DNA of 64,000 nucleotides from Hyphomicrobiales bacterium (lineage in GTDB: Bacteria > Pseudomonadota > Alphaproteobacteria > Rhizobiales > Rhizobiaceae): contig UCMT01000001.1 in NCBI GenBank assembly GCA_900473795.1, forward strand, positions 62,001 through 126,000. Direction: 5' to 3'. Both the position numbers and the translations under genes were made by a program. Numbering within the stretch: position 1 is the stretch's first letter; every line of letters begins with the position of its first letter. The notes below the pieces were generated by a model. That model saw only the letters and a list, made by a program, of their open reading frames with translations, was not told where the DNA came from and did no database searches. Shown piece after piece: positions 17,032-27,478 of the stretch.

Positions 17032-17256
17032 CTACCGTTCAGTGCTGGCCGTTTTCGTGTCGGCCGTGGCGCCGTCATCACTGCCATTGTTGGTGCCGTC
17101 GGTGGTACCTTTGTTCTTCTCCTGACCCCAGCCGTTGTTTCCCTTGGCGGTGGTCTCAGGCGGGCAGTAATCGCCTGCGTAGGCTACAACGCTTGCGCCG
17201 GCAAACAGCATCCCGATACTGAGAGCGACAGATTGCAGTAACTTTCTTGATGTCAT
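17032..17256 (-). CDS. Small secreted Gly/Asn/Asp-rich protein
   Basis: 74 residues with a clear signal peptide (SRKLLQSVALSIGMLFAGAS, cleavage near AYA-GD). The short hydrophilic mature part has one cysteine (DYCPPET) followed by low-complexity KGNNGWGQEKNKGTTDG and NNGSDDG repeats. I chose the second of two adjacent ATGs because AAGGGAGG lies 5 nt before it. Similar tiny exported proteins are common in rhizobia and have no known function. It stands alone and converges with the PhyH-like gene. Confidence 0.65.
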   Translation of the reverse strand: MTSRKLLQSVALSIGMLFAGASVVAYAGDYCPPETTAKGNNGWGQEKNKGTTDGTNNGSDDGATADTKTASTER

Positions 17257-17650
17257 CATGACCTCCCTTGTGCCAAACGTGGATTCTTGAGCATGAGCTT
17301 GTCGGGCGGCGATGTCATGTCGGCGCTTGTGAGATTTGGCTTGACCAGACGAGGTAGGAATGCCCTTGAAGCTCGTCCATCCGAAGTACATGGAGACGCC
17401 GGTGCGCAGCGCCGGGCGTTAGGTCGCGTCCGCCGGCGTGCCGGTCTGGCCTTCGGTAGCAAAGGGCAGAGCGGTCGGAACGTTTCCGCGCGCGCCGGCC
17501 GCTAGGATGCGCTTATCCTGTTCGAAGCTCTAGCTCCGAACCTAGTGTTGTTGTGCAAGAATATAGCAACTGCGTCTATTGGTAGAATTGCTGATGGGCG
17601 AGAAGCGCGCCACGCGGGCGGTCGGCAGAGGCGTTAGCGGAAATGGGCAA

Positions 17651-17686
17651 GACCCGAGCGGTTTGCGAGACAGCACCGCTCGGGTC
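17651..17686. other. Perfect 12-bp inverted repeat, 12-nt loop
   Basis: GACCCGAGCGGT (17651-17662) and ACCGCTCGGGTC (17675-17686) are exact reverse complements. There is no T-tract, so it is not a standard terminator. It may be an RNA hairpin or a protein-binding site. No gene lies within 350 bp on either side. Confidence 0.5.
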
Positions 17687-17722
17687 TCGGGTCGCGTCAC
17701 GAGTGATGGTCGCGCCCATGTA

Positions 17723-17814
17723 GAGGCTTCATGCGGGGGATCGACAAAACCTCCAGCCGATCAAAAGAACGTAGGCTCTGATCGGCGCTTGTAATATTAG
17801 CTAATGATAATATT
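17723..17814 (-). repeat. Dispersed 90-bp repeat, copy B
   Basis: Partner of 15641-15730. It has the same order of blocks: GAGGCTT, AACCTCCAGCCGATC, GATCGGC, TTGTAATATTAGCTAATG and ATAATATT. It lies in the same orientation about 2.1 kb away, and again no gene is attached. Confidence 0.6.
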
Positions 17815-18125
17815 ACATACAATATGAGCGTTACGCGACCAGCAAGCGTTTGGTGGACGGCCGTTGCTCGAAGAGCTTGACCGGACTCTATCGGCTCTGG
17901 CTTCGCACATTTGGCGAGGTCGCGTAGGAAGAGATTGCGTCATCCGCCGGTGCCTGATCCAGTCGCCTATCTCAACCGATTACGGAAATCCGTTTCGGTT
18001 GTTTTAAATATCGCAAATTCAGATATATCAAAGCAATAAATTCAATGGCTTGAAGAAATGCAGAAAAGGACTTGTTCGATCGAGAAAATCATGGCGGCAA
18101 TGGCCCATCGCAAGGGAGATTTTCG

Positions 18126-19463
18126 ATGGACGCACACACCAAACCAAATGCCCCGGTTCTTGACAGCTACTGGATGCCATTTACCGCCAACCGGCAATTC
18201 AAGGCGGCACCGCGTCTTCTCGAATCGGCTGAAGGGATGCACTACACAGCAACCGACGGCCGTAAGATCCTCGATGGCACCGCGGGGCTATGGTGTGTCA
18301 ACGCCGGCCACGGACGCCGCCAGATCGCGGCGGCGGTCGAGCGTCAGTTGACGACCCTCGACTACGCACCGTCCTTCCAGATGGGCCATCCGATCGCGTT
18401 CGATTTTGCCGAGCGGTTGGCGGAAATCGCGCCAGGCGGGCCGGGCAATCGGCTCGACCGGGTTTTCTTCACGGGCTCGGGTTCGGAATCGGTGGATACG
18501 GCACTGAAGATTGCCATCGCCTATCAGCGTGCCATCGGTCAGGGCACGCGAACCCGCCTGATCGGGCGCGAGCGCGGATATCACGGCGTCGGCTTCGGTG
18601 GCATTTCGGTCGGCGGCCTGGTCAACAATCGCCGCGTCTTCCCGCAACTCGCCGGCTCCGACCATCTGCGTCACACCCATGATCTTGCCCGCAACGCCTA
18701 TGTGAAGGGCCAGCCGGAGCACGGAGCGGAGCTTGCCGATGATCTCGAGCGCCTGGTTGCCCTACATGGTGCGGAAACGATCGCGGCCTGCATCGTCGAG
18801 CCCGTGGCAGGCTCGACCGGTGTGCTCGTGCCGCCGAAAGGCTACCTCGACCGGCTGCGGGCAATCTGCGACCGTCACGGCATTCTCCTGATCTTCGACG
18901 AGGTCATTACCGGCTTCGGCCGCCTTGGCGCCGGCTTCGCGACGGACTATTTCGGTGTCCGTCCGGATCTCGTCACAACCGCGAAGGGCCTGACCAACGG
19001 CGCGATCCCGATGGGCGCTGTCTTCACCAGCCGCGCCGTGCATGACGCGCTGATGCATGGACCTGAAAGTCAGATCGAGCTTTTCCATGGCTATACCTAT
19101 TCCGGTCATCCGGCAGCATGCGCCGCGGGCCTTGCCACGCTGGATATCTACCGGGACGAGGGGCTTTTCACGCGCGCTGCCGAACTCGAAACAGCATGGC
19201 ACGACGCCATGCACTCCCTGAAGGGCCTGCCGCATATTATCGATATCCGCACGATTGGCCTGATTGCCGGTATCGAGCTTGCATCCCGCGACGGGGCGGT
19301 CGGTGTGCGCGCCTATGACGTCTTCGTCGATTGCTTCCAGAAGGGCCTGCTAATCAGGGTTACCGGCGACATCATCGCCTTCTCACCGCCCCTGATCATC
19401 GAGAAGGAGCAGATCGGCGAGATCGTCTCCGTGCTTGGCGATGCCCTGAAACGGGCCTTGTGA
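18126..19463 (+). CDS. Class III aminotransferase, omega-amino acid:pyruvate type
   Basis: 445 residues. The N-terminal SYWMPFTANRQFKAAPRLL is diagnostic of omega-amino acid:pyruvate (beta-alanine:pyruvate) transaminases. Further signatures are GTAGLWCVNAGH, FFTGSGSESVDTALK, YHGVGFGGISVGG, LIFDEVITGFGR with the PLP aspartate, and TTAKGLTNGAIPMG with the Schiff-base lysine. The enzyme moves terminal amino groups from beta-alanine or other omega-amino acids to pyruvate. I chose the ATG at 18126 because GGGAG lies upstream and the family N-terminus starts there. It is monocistronic. A GC-rich hairpin (CGCCGGC...GCCGGCG) follows the stop. Confidence 0.88.
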   Translation: MDAHTKPNAPVLDSYWMPFTANRQFKAAPRLLESAEGMHYTATDGRKILDGTAGLWCVNAGHGRRQIAAAVERQLTTLDYAPSFQMGHPIAFDFAERLAEIAPGGPGNRLDRVFFTGSGSESVDTALKIAIAYQRAIGQGTRTRLIGRERGYHGVGFGGISVGGLVNNRRVFPQLAGSDHLRHTHDLARNAYVKGQPEHGAELADDLERLVALHGAETIAACIVEPVAGSTGVLVPPKGYLDRLRAICDRHGILLIFDEVITGFGRLGAGFATDYFGVRPDLVTTAKGLTNGAIPMGAVFTSRAVHDALMHGPESQIELFHGYTYSGHPAACAAGLATLDIYRDEGLFTRAAELETAWHDAMHSLKGLPHIIDIRTIGLIAGIELASRDGAVGVRAYDVFVDCFQKGLLIRVTGDIIAFSPPLIIEKEQIGEIVSVLGDALKRAL

Positions 19464-19691
19464 TTGATGCGCCGGCAGAGCGGCCGGCGTCTGGTCGCGC
19501 TGCGGTATCGTGCCTTCGAAAAGTCCTATTGGCAGTTGAAATGTGAATGGTCTGTTAACGTGTAGCCATTCACACCTCGACGCCGGCTGCGTCAAACCGC
19601 GGATGGGAACACTCTCCCGACACGATGCGTTATGCCATGAACCGAGTACTGCTCGGCTACCGCATCGAGTGGGGTTAAGAAGGAAAAAACG

Positions 19692-20225
19692 ATGAATAAA
19701 TCTGTCGCGATGATGTTTTTCGCCGTGTCAATAGGCGCAACCGGCGGTACCGCCGCCAGAGCGGCCGATCTAAGGGCCAACGACCCGGTCCCGACGTACC
19801 AGGAATCGGACGTCCGCGGCGGCGTCAAGGTCGGTTATCTCCAGTGCGACGTCGGCGGCGGCGCCGGTTACGTTCTGGGGTCCGCCAAGGACATCGACTG
19901 CGTCTTCCACTCGGCTATCGGCGAGGAGCGTACGGACCACTATACCGGTGCGGTGAGGAAGATGGGCGTCGATCTCGGCTTCACGACCCGCAGCAAGCTG
20001 GTCTGGGCGGTCTTTGCGCCAACGGCCGGCTATCATCAAGGCTCCCTGAGCGGCCTCTATCAGGGGGCGAGCGCCGAGGCGACGGTCGGCGCCGGCGTCG
20101 GCGCCAATATTCTGGTCGGTGGCACGTCGGGTTCGATTCACCTCCAGACGGTCAGCGTCACGGGGCAGATTGGCCTGAACCTCGCTGCCGGCGGTACCTC
20201 TGTAACCCTCACTGCCATCAACTGA
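19692..20225 (+). CDS. Exported DUF992 protein
   Basis: 177 residues with a signal peptide (MFFAVSIGATGGTAARA-AD). The mature part begins with VKVGYLQCDVGGGAGYVLGS and KDIDCVFHS, the two-cysteine signature of DUF992, and ends in glycine-rich beta-strand segments (VGAGVGANILVGG). DUF992 proteins are small exported proteins of unknown function, common in Rhizobiales. GAAGGA precedes the ATG. It is followed by a good intrinsic terminator at 20264-20302, so it is probably transcribed alone. Confidence 0.85.
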   Translation: MNKSVAMMFFAVSIGATGGTAARAADLRANDPVPTYQESDVRGGVKVGYLQCDVGGGAGYVLGSAKDIDCVFHSAIGEERTDHYTGAVRKMGVDLGFTTRSKLVWAVFAPTAGYHQGSLSGLYQGASAEATVGAGVGANILVGGTSGSIHLQTVSVTGQIGLNLAAGGTSVTLTAIN

Positions 20226-20263
20226 GCGCTCGCCAACGCACATTGGGCGACACCACATGATTA

Positions 20264-20302
20264 CCGCATGGGTGCGCGACATGCAGCCATGCGGTTTTCT
20301 TT
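20264..20302 (+). terminator. Intrinsic terminator after the DUF992 gene
   Basis: CCGCATGG (20264-20271) pairs exactly with CCATGCGG (20287-20294) and is followed at once by TTTTCTTT. It lies 38 bp after the DUF992 stop and may also serve the convergent thioesterase gene. Confidence 0.75.
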
Positions 20303-20322
20303 GCGCGCCCCGTTAGCGCCGC

Positions 20323-20817
20323 CTACGCATCATGGGTCGAGCCGGCAGCGCGAAAACGTTCCTCGAATTCGCGCCGCAGGCTGCGCCGTGTCTCTGCCGC
20401 ACGCAGGCGGCGTTCGCGTATTTCATCGGCCGGCGTATAGATCGGCACAGTGGTCGGGCGCCCCTCCGCATCCACGGCGACCATCGTGAAGTAGCAGGAA
20501 TTGGTGTGCCGTCGCTCGCCGGTCCGGATATTCTCCGCCTCGACCCTTACGCCGACTTCCATCGAGGTCCGTCCGGCATAGTTGATCGAAGCGCGAAAGG
20601 TGACGAGTTCACCGACATGGATCGGCTGGCGAAAGACGACCTGATCGACAGACAACGTCACGGCATATTCCTGCGAGTATCGCGACGCACAGGAGTAAGC
20701 GACGCGGTCCAAGAGATTGAGGAGCGCCCCGCCATGGACCTTGCCGCTGAAATTCGCCATGTCGGGCGTCATCAGTACGACCATCTCGAGTTGGCTCGTG
20801 TCGTGACCGTCTTGCAT
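20323..20817 (-). CDS. Acyl-CoA thioesterase, hotdog fold
   Basis: 164 residues of the YciA/cytosolic acyl-CoA hydrolase group. TPDMANFSGKVHGGALLNLLD contains the catalytic aspartate region and the HGG helix start, and VDQVVFRQPIHVGELVTF with GRTSMEVGVRVEAEN complete the single hotdog domain. These enzymes hydrolyse short to long acyl-CoAs in the cytoplasm. I chose the ATG at 20817 because GGAGG lies 6 nt upstream; a much longer frame is not supported. It follows thiD by 160 bp on the same strand and may or may not share that transcript. Confidence 0.87.
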   Translation of the reverse strand: MQDGHDTSQLEMVVLMTPDMANFSGKVHGGALLNLLDRVAYSCASRYSQEYAVTLSVDQVVFRQPIHVGELVTFRASINYAGRTSMEVGVRVEAENIRTGERRHTNSCYFTMVAVDAEGRPTTVPIYTPADEIRERRLRAAETRRSLRREFEERFRAAGSTHDA

Positions 20818-20977
20818 GCTCAACCTCCAACCCAAATTGCCACAGCACCAATCTCTCAGGCACGCGGTGCCCTCAACCCGGCGGCGGTTCGCAATGTAGG
20901 CGAGATTGATAAGGTCGGATAGGTCGCCTACGACCATTTGCGGGCGGCAGCGGCCACTCTGGTGTCGCCATCCCGAA

Positions 20978-21730
20978 TCAGTCGTTCCACTCGCCCAGCC
21001 TGTCATGAACAAAGGCCTTCGCGTCGCTGACCGCAGTAACCAGATTGTCGCCAAAGGCCAACCGTGCAGCAATCGCGCTCGCCAGCATGCAGCCGGTTCC
21101 GCGCATCGAGACGGCAAGGCGAGGGGCCTTGAAGCACTGGATATCGTGGCCTTCCTGAACAAGTATATCGACGGATTCTAGGCCATCGCCATGGCCTCCC
21201 TTGACAAGCACCGCTTCTACGCCCGCGGCAATCAGCTCTCGTGCACGAACGATCGCCTCCGCCTCCGTTGGTTCGTGTGTCACCGGAGCCGTGAGAAGCG
21301 AAAGCTCCGGCAGGTTTGGCGTAATGAGCGCGCATTGGCGAAACAGCCGATGCAGCGAGGCTTTCGCGTTCGGGGCAAGCAGCATGCCGCCCGATGTGGA
21401 TGCAAGAACCGGATCGAGCACCACGGGAACATCCGGATGGTCCGTGAGAACCAAAGCAACGGCGGTGATCGTCGCAGCTGTTGCCAGCATACCGATCTTG
21501 ATCGCATCGACCTGATTGGCTGTAAGCGCAGCACGCATCTGCTGGGCGACACGCTCTGCCGGAACGGCATCGACATGCTCAACGCCGTGATGGGTCTGGA
21601 CGGTGACCGAGGTCACCGCCACCGAGGCCTTCACCCCAAACGCGGCCAGCGTCTCGATGTCACGGACGATGCCGGCGCCGCCCGAGGAATCCGAGCCGGC
21701 GACGACAAGCACATGCGGCTTCCTCTTCAT
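20978..21730 (-). CDS. thiD: Hydroxymethylpyrimidine/phosphomethylpyrimidine kinase
   Basis: 250 residues. The N-terminal VAGSDSSGGAGIVRDIETL and SVTVQTHHGV are ThiD signatures of the ribokinase fold, and VLVKGGHGDG with SMRGTGCMLASAIA carries the anion hole and catalytic residues near the C-terminus. It phosphorylates HMP and HMP-P to give the pyrimidine pyrophosphate used by ThiE. It is the last gene of thiC-O-S-G-E-D, and its ATG overlaps the thiE stop by 4 nt. Confidence 0.93.
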   Translation of the reverse strand: MKRKPHVLVVAGSDSSGGAGIVRDIETLAAFGVKASVAVTSVTVQTHHGVEHVDAVPAERVAQQMRAALTANQVDAIKIGMLATAATITAVALVLTDHPDVPVVLDPVLASTSGGMLLAPNAKASLHRLFRQCALITPNLPELSLLTAPVTHEPTEAEAIVRARELIAAGVEAVLVKGGHGDGLESVDILVQEGHDIQCFKAPRLAVSMRGTGCMLASAIAARLAFGDNLVTAVSDAKAFVHDRLGEWND

Positions 21731-22332
21731 CGAAATTGCGCCGTACGCTCAATCCACTCCCGTGTGCGCGCTTGCGGATCCGCGTTGAGCGTGATGTCGG
21801 TGACGACGGCGGCACTGTCGGCGCCATGGGCAAAGACGCTATCGATACGATCGGCGTTGATCCCGCCGATGGCGACGAGCGGCAGGTTGCCGATACGCGC
21901 CTTCCAGTCGCGCAGCCTGTCGAGGCCCTGTGGTGCCCATGTCATCGCCTTGAGGATCGTCGGCCAGACGGGACCGAGCGCCACATAGTCCGGCGCTGCT
22001 GCCAGCGCCGTCTCCAGCTCCATCTCGTCATGGGTCGAGAGACCGAGCTTCAGACCCGCGCTGCGGATGGCGGCGAGATCGGCGGTTGCCAGATCCTCCT
22101 GGCCGAGATGGACGAAATCGCAACCTTCGTCGATCGCCATCCGCCAATAGTCGTTGATGATGAGCTGGCAGCCATGCGCTGCGCAGATCGTTTTCGCGCG
22201 GCGGATGTGCTCTCGCAGTTCCGTCCCGGCGCAATCCTTCCTGCGCAACTGCACGAGCTTCACGCCGAGCGGCACAAGACGATCAATCCAGTCGGCGCTG
22301 TCGACGATCAGATAGAAGGGATCGAGTTTCAT
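21727..22332 (-). CDS. thiE: Thiamine phosphate synthase
   Basis: 201-residue TIM-barrel protein with [13 protein letters not shown] (pyrophosphate binding), [37 protein letters not shown] and VALGPVWPT, then [10 protein letters not shown], all in ThiE order. It joins HMP-PP and the thiazole phosphate to give thiamine monophosphate. The ATG at 22332 overlaps the thiG stop (ATGA). It lies at the short end of the ThiE length range but appears complete. Confidence 0.92.
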   Translation of the reverse strand: MKLDPFYLIVDSADWIDRLVPLGVKLVQLRRKDCAGTELREHIRRAKTICAAHGCQLIINDYWRMAIDEGCDFVHLGQEDLATADLAAIRSAGLKLGLSTHDEMELETALAAAPDYVALGPVWPTILKAMTWAPQGLDRLRDWKARIGNLPLVAIGGINADRIDSVFAHGADSAAVVTDITLNADPQARTREWIERTAQFR

Positions 22333-23102
22333 GAAAACACCGCCTTGCCGATGACCGGCGTCGAGGGCACCGCCATGTCGCGCGGTTCCAGCATGCCAGC
22401 CTGGAACGCAATACGACCAGCTTCGATGGCGCCGGTGAACGCCGCAGCCATCGCCGCGGGATTGGCAGCACTGGCAACGGCGGTGTTCAGCAGAACCGCG
22501 TCGTAACCGAGTTCCATGACGATGGCTGCATGGGATGGCCGGCCTATACCGGCATCGACGATCAGCGGGACATCCGGAAAATGCGCCCGCATGCTGCGCA
22601 GGGCCGGCAGATTGACCGGCCCCATGGCCGAGCCGATCGGCGCGCACCAGGGCATCAGCACCCGGCATCCCGCCTCCATGAGGCGTTCTGCCACCACGAG
22701 GTCGTCGGTCGTATAGGGGAAGACCTTGAACCCTTCGCCGCTCAGGATGCGGGCTGCCTCGACCAGCGCAAACACGTCCGGCTGCAGCGTGTCGTGGTTG
22801 CCGATCACCTCGAGCTTGATCCAGTCCGTGGCGAAGACCTCGCGGGCCATCTTTGCCGTCAGCACCGCTTCTGCGACAGTGTGGCATCCCGCGGTGTTGG
22901 GCAAAACCTTGACGCTGAGCGTTCGGATCAGCTCGAAGAAGGCGCCGCCCGCGCGGCTGCCCGCCATTTCGCGGCGAAGCGACACAGTGACGATGTCGGT
23001 CTTCGATGCACGCACCGCCTCGGCGAGAATGGCCGGTGAGGGGTAGCGCGCCGTTCCGAGCAGCAGGCGAGAGGCAACGGCGTGTCCATAAAGCTCAAGC
23101 AT
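22329..23102 (-). CDS. thiG: Thiazole synthase
   Basis: 257 residues. [21 protein letters not shown] and [10 protein letters not shown] open the barrel, [10 protein letters not shown] carries the imine-forming lysine, and PTTDDLV-type and [18 protein letters not shown] stretches are typical of ThiG. With ThiS thiocarboxylate and the ThiO product it forms the thiazole phosphate moiety. I chose the ATG at 23102 because the conserved domain ([15 protein letters not shown]) begins there. Its stop overlaps the thiE start, and thiS ends 2 bp upstream of its ATG. Confidence 0.93.
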   Translation of the reverse strand: MLELYGHAVASRLLLGTARYPSPAILAEAVRASKTDIVTVSLRREMAGSRAGGAFFELIRTLSVKVLPNTAGCHTVAEAVLTAKMAREVFATDWIKLEVIGNHDTLQPDVFALVEAARILSGEGFKVFPYTTDDLVVAERLMEAGCRVLMPWCAPIGSAMGPVNLPALRSMRAHFPDVPLIVDAGIGRPSHAAIVMELGYDAVLLNTAVASAANPAAMAAAFTGAIEAGRIAFQAGMLEPRDMAVPSTPVIGKAVFS

Positions 23103-23104
23103 CG

Positions 23105-23302
23105 TCAGCCTCCCTGCATGGGAGAGAGAATTTCGATGCGGTCGCGGTCGCAAAGGGTAAAACCCGAGCGATCCTCGCGATGGACCAGTTCGCCGTTGAC
23201 GGCTGTCGCCAGCCACTCGCCCTCGTATTCAAGCGAGGCGAGAAGGTCCGAAAGGACCGAGATATCCGTGTGATGGTCTTCGCCGTTGATTGTCAGTTTC
23301 AT
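23105..23302 (-). CDS. thiS: Sulfur carrier protein ThiS
   Basis: 65-residue ubiquitin-like protein ending in Gly-Gly (MQGG), the residue pair that is adenylated and thiocarboxylated to donate sulfur to ThiG. The beta-grasp core is visible as [13 protein letters not shown] and [16 protein letters not shown]. Its start overlaps the thiO stop by 4 nt. No thiF or moeB adenylating gene lies in this window, so that step must be encoded elsewhere. Confidence 0.92.
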   Translation of the reverse strand: MKLTINGEDHHTDISVLSDLLASLEYEGEWLATAVNGELVHREDRSGFTLCDRDRIEILSPMQGG

Positions 23303-24354
23303 CGGCCTGCTCCGCTTTGAAGTGGAATGATTTTGTGTCCGGACGGGTGAAGCGACCTTGGGTGAACCAAAGACTGTTGTCCGTTATCCGCTTGCATGCG
23401 ACCGACGATGCGAATTGCAGCGCTCTTCGCCATTGAGGGGGCGAGCAGGAAGCCGTGGCGGTAGAAACCGTTGAGGCGGATGGTGTCGCCATCGAACGCG
23501 AGGCGGGGCAGATTGTCGGGGTATGCGGGGCGCACGCCGGCGCCGGTTTCGAAGACGCGGGCTTCACCGAAAGCGGGGTGAAGGGCATAGGCGGCGTTCA
23601 GAAGCTCCATCAGCGAGCGGGCGCTGACCGGTCCCGCATCGTCGCTCTCGATCATGGTCGCGCCGATCATGAAACGGCTATCGCCGCGCGGCACGACGTA
23701 GAGCGGAATGCGCGGATGCAGCAGCCGGACCGGGCGCGACAGGCTCACATCGGGCGTTTCCAGCATGAGCATCTCGCCGCGAACGCCGCGCAGATCCGCC
23801 GCCTGGCCGATTGCATGTGCCCCTGTGCAATCGACGACATGATCGAACCCGGCCTCCGGAAAATCTGGCACGGCGCCGAGATAAAAGCGTACGCCGCTCG
23901 CCTGCAGCGTGGCGTGCAGGGCCGTTATTGCACGACGCGGATCGAGATGCGCCTCGTCCCGGAAAAGCAGTGCCTTGCGGAACCGCCCGGCGAGATCGGG
24001 TTCCAGCGCTGCGATTTGATCCGCGTCCAGCCAGTCGCACCCGGACGTGCGGGCCGCGAAGCGGGCAAGCTCGCCGGTGTCGCGCGTCGGCGCGACGACC
24101 AGCGTGCCGTTGCGGATGACGTGGCCGGGCAGGACTGCGTCCCACCAATCGGCAGCCTCGCGTCCGAGCGCCAGCACGGGGGCGGGTGCACTTTCGCTTT
24201 CGCACCAGGGCGCCAGCATGCCGCCGGCAAACCAGGAGGCGCCGCCGCCAACGTGCTGTGCGGTCTCCGCGACCTCGACGGCGGCGCCTCTCGCCGTCAA
24301 CTCATGGGCAAGCGTGAGGCCGGCAACGCCGGCCCCCTTGATCAGGACGCGCAT
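23299..24354 (-). CDS. thiO: Glycine oxidase ThiO
   Basis: 351-residue FAD-dependent D-amino acid oxidase family member. The N-terminal VLIKGAGVAGLTLAHELTARG is the GxGxxG FAD-binding loop. GASWFAGGMLAPWCESE is a ThiO-type motif, and near the C-terminus are GAGVRPAYPDNLP and LNGFYRHGFLLAP. It oxidises glycine to iminoglyoxylate for thiazole synthesis. I chose the ATG at 24354, 6 nt upstream of which lies GGAG; a GTG two codons earlier is possible. It begins at the thiC stop. Confidence 0.92.
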   Translation of the reverse strand: MRVLIKGAGVAGLTLAHELTARGAAVEVAETAQHVGGGASWFAGGMLAPWCESESAPAPVLALGREAADWWDAVLPGHVIRNGTLVVAPTRDTGELARFAARTSGCDWLDADQIAALEPDLAGRFRKALLFRDEAHLDPRRAITALHATLQASGVRFYLGAVPDFPEAGFDHVVDCTGAHAIGQAADLRGVRGEMLMLETPDVSLSRPVRLLHPRIPLYVVPRGDSRFMIGATMIESDDAGPVSARSLMELLNAAYALHPAFGEARVFETGAGVRPAYPDNLPRLAFDGDTIRLNGFYRHGFLLAPSMAKSAAIRIVGRMQADNGQQSLVHPRSLHPSGHKIIPLQSGAGR

Positions 24355-24356
24355 GA

Positions 24357-26210
<1,854 letters not shown>

Positions 26211-26305
26211 TTAAGGTTGGAGACCCAGTCATCAAAGCCGGAATGATGAAAAGACGCTGACGCGAGTCCACAGATGGAATTCGAGTCGCAACAGCGCTTG
26301 CACCG

Positions 26306-26417
26306 TCCCTACGCCAGTATGAACTGGATCAGGTTCAACGGGTCACTGCGCTCTTGAGGGCGGCAAGGCCGCCTGTCACGCCAGCAGTATCTCAGCCCCT
26401 TGTCGGGACCCCCCTGG
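26306..26417 (-). ncRNA. TPP riboswitch (THI element)
   Basis: On the minus strand the conserved core GGGGCTGAGATACTG and, at the other end, ACCCGTTGAACCTGATCCAG and TACTGGCGTAGGGA are present in the correct order, with closing complementarity GGGGTCCC/GGGA. A GC-rich variable stem (GGCGGCC...) lies between them. It sits in the thiC leader. Binding of thiamine pyrophosphate would shut down expression of the operon, probably by hiding the thiC ribosome-binding site, since no T-rich terminator is seen after it. Confidence 0.93.
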
Positions 26418-26585
26418 TGAATGCGGCAAGTAAGGCATGGTTCAGGACGGCCCGTCAAGGGCTATCGACGAGACTGGCGCGACGGGGCGTGAGGCGGCGA
26501 TAGGCTGGTCCTTTGCGCGTGCACGGCAAGCTGTAAAGATTTTCAATGATTTCAGTCTTCGTCTCGACAGCGCGGCTGCGGCAAA

Positions 26586-26595
26586 TTATCTATAA
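26586..26595 (+). promoter_or_regulatory. BioR box upstream of bioR (TTATCTATAA)
   Basis: An exact match to the known BioR consensus TTATMKATAA, ending 3 nt before the bioR ATG. It would allow autorepression. TATCTA within it lies 17 bp after TCGACA and 7 nt before the A of the ATG, so the box may overlap the -10 element of a leaderless promoter. Confidence 0.85.
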
Positions 26596-26598
26596 AAA

Positions 26599-27267
26599 AT
26601 GACCTCGACCCACGAAGACACCATCGCCAGCCGTATCAGTCGCATCCTTGCCGACAGAATCGTGACCGGGGAACTCGATCCGGGCACGAAACTGCGCCAG
26701 GATCATATCGCCGAGGAGTTCGGAACGAGCCATGTGCCCGTGCGCGAAGCCTTTCGCAGGCTGGAGGCGCAGGGCTTGGCGGTCAGCGAGCCGCGCCGCG
26801 GTGTGCGGGTCGCGTCCTTCGATCTCAAGGAAGTCCGCGAGGTGGCGCAGATGCGGGCGGCGCTGGAAGTCTTGGCGCTTCGGCACGCCGCACCACACCT
26901 GACGCCGTCGATCCTCGATCAGGCCGAGGAAGCAACGGTCGCCGGTGACAACTCCCGCGACGTTCGGTCCTGGGAAGAGGCCAACCGGCGCTTTCACAGC
27001 CTGATTCTCGCACCGTGCGGCATGCCGCGCCTGTTGGCCGCGATCAATGATCTGCACGCCGCCAGCGCGCGTTTTCTGTTTGCGAGCTGGCGCTCGGAAT
27101 GGGAAGTGCGCACCGATCATGACCATCGCGCGATCCTGACGTTCCTGCGCCAGGGCAACATCGAAAATGCCGCTGCCGTCCTTGAGCGCCACGTTCAATG
27201 GATTGGCCAAAAACCCGTCCGGAACGCCTCCGGAACGACGCGCGAGGCCTTTGCGATCGTCGGCTGA
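26599..27267 (+). CDS. bioR: GntR-family biotin regulator BioR
   Basis: 222 residues. The GntR winged helix occupies about residues 9-75 (DRIVTGELDPGTKLRQDHIAE, then GTSHVPVREAFRRLEAQGL). A helical FCD-like effector domain with ANRRFHSLILAPCGMPRL and HDHRAILTFLRQGN follows. Its position next to bioBFDAZ and exact BioR boxes before both genes identify it as BioR, the alphaproteobacterial biotin repressor. No Shine-Dalgarno is seen before the ATG, in line with a leaderless message. It is transcribed toward the bio operon but is probably separated from it by a terminator. Confidence 0.9.
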   Translation: MTSTHEDTIASRISRILADRIVTGELDPGTKLRQDHIAEEFGTSHVPVREAFRRLEAQGLAVSEPRRGVRVASFDLKEVREVAQMRAALEVLALRHAAPHLTPSILDQAEEATVAGDNSRDVRSWEEANRRFHSLILAPCGMPRLLAAINDLHAASARFLFASWRSEWEVRTDHDHRAILTFLRQGNIENAAAVLERHVQWIGQKPVRNASGTTREAFAIVG

Positions 27268-27278
27268 TCGCCGGGCCC

Positions 27279-27312
27279 ACCGTCTGTCGGTTTTTTGCCG
27301 GAATGATCCGGC
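27279..27312 (+). terminator. Candidate terminator after bioR
   Basis: A short stem ACCG...CGGT (27279-27291) is followed by TTTTTT, and immediately afterwards there is a second perfect hairpin GCCGGA-ATGA-TCCGGC (27297-27312). The first stem is only 4 bp, so termination strength is uncertain. Confidence 0.45.
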
Positions 27313-27408
27313 GCCCGAGTCTCGCGCTGCTCCTGAAACTCTCTTTTTGATTGCAGGTTTATCTCGGCTCAACGAAAAGGCGCTTGCGCCTGATTGCGTG
27401 GCAATAAA

Positions 27409-27437
27409 TTATAGATAATATCACGTCTTATCTATAC
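27409..27437 (+). promoter_or_regulatory. Tandem BioR boxes in the bioB promoter
   Basis: TTATAGATAA (27409-27418) is an exact BioR box, and TTATCTATAC (27428-27437) matches 9 of 10 positions, with centres 19 bp apart. A possible promoter is TTGCGT (27394-27399), 16 bp, TAATAT (27416-27421), so the first box would cover the -10 element. Both lie within 70 bp of the bioB start. Confidence 0.8.
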
Positions 27438-27478
27438 TGAGATTTGCAGACAGTCGCATCGAAGGGAGCCGATCGAGA

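Larger units (their letters stand above)
17257..18125. other. 869-bp gene-free region
   Basis: No coding frame is supported. It holds a perfect 12-bp hairpin (17651-17686), copy B of the 90-bp repeat (17723-17814) and an AT-rich segment around 17990-18050 that may carry the promoter of the omega-aminotransferase. Confidence 0.4.

Noticed and set aside
17287-17505. Plus-strand frame after the small secreted gene
   Set aside because: Overlaps the upstream region of the secreted gene, has no motif and arginine-rich shadow-like composition.
27428-27437. Treating TTATCTATAC as a coincidental match
   Set aside because: Kept as a real BioR box candidate because it is 9 of 10, close to an exact box at 19-bp spacing, and in the bioB promoter.
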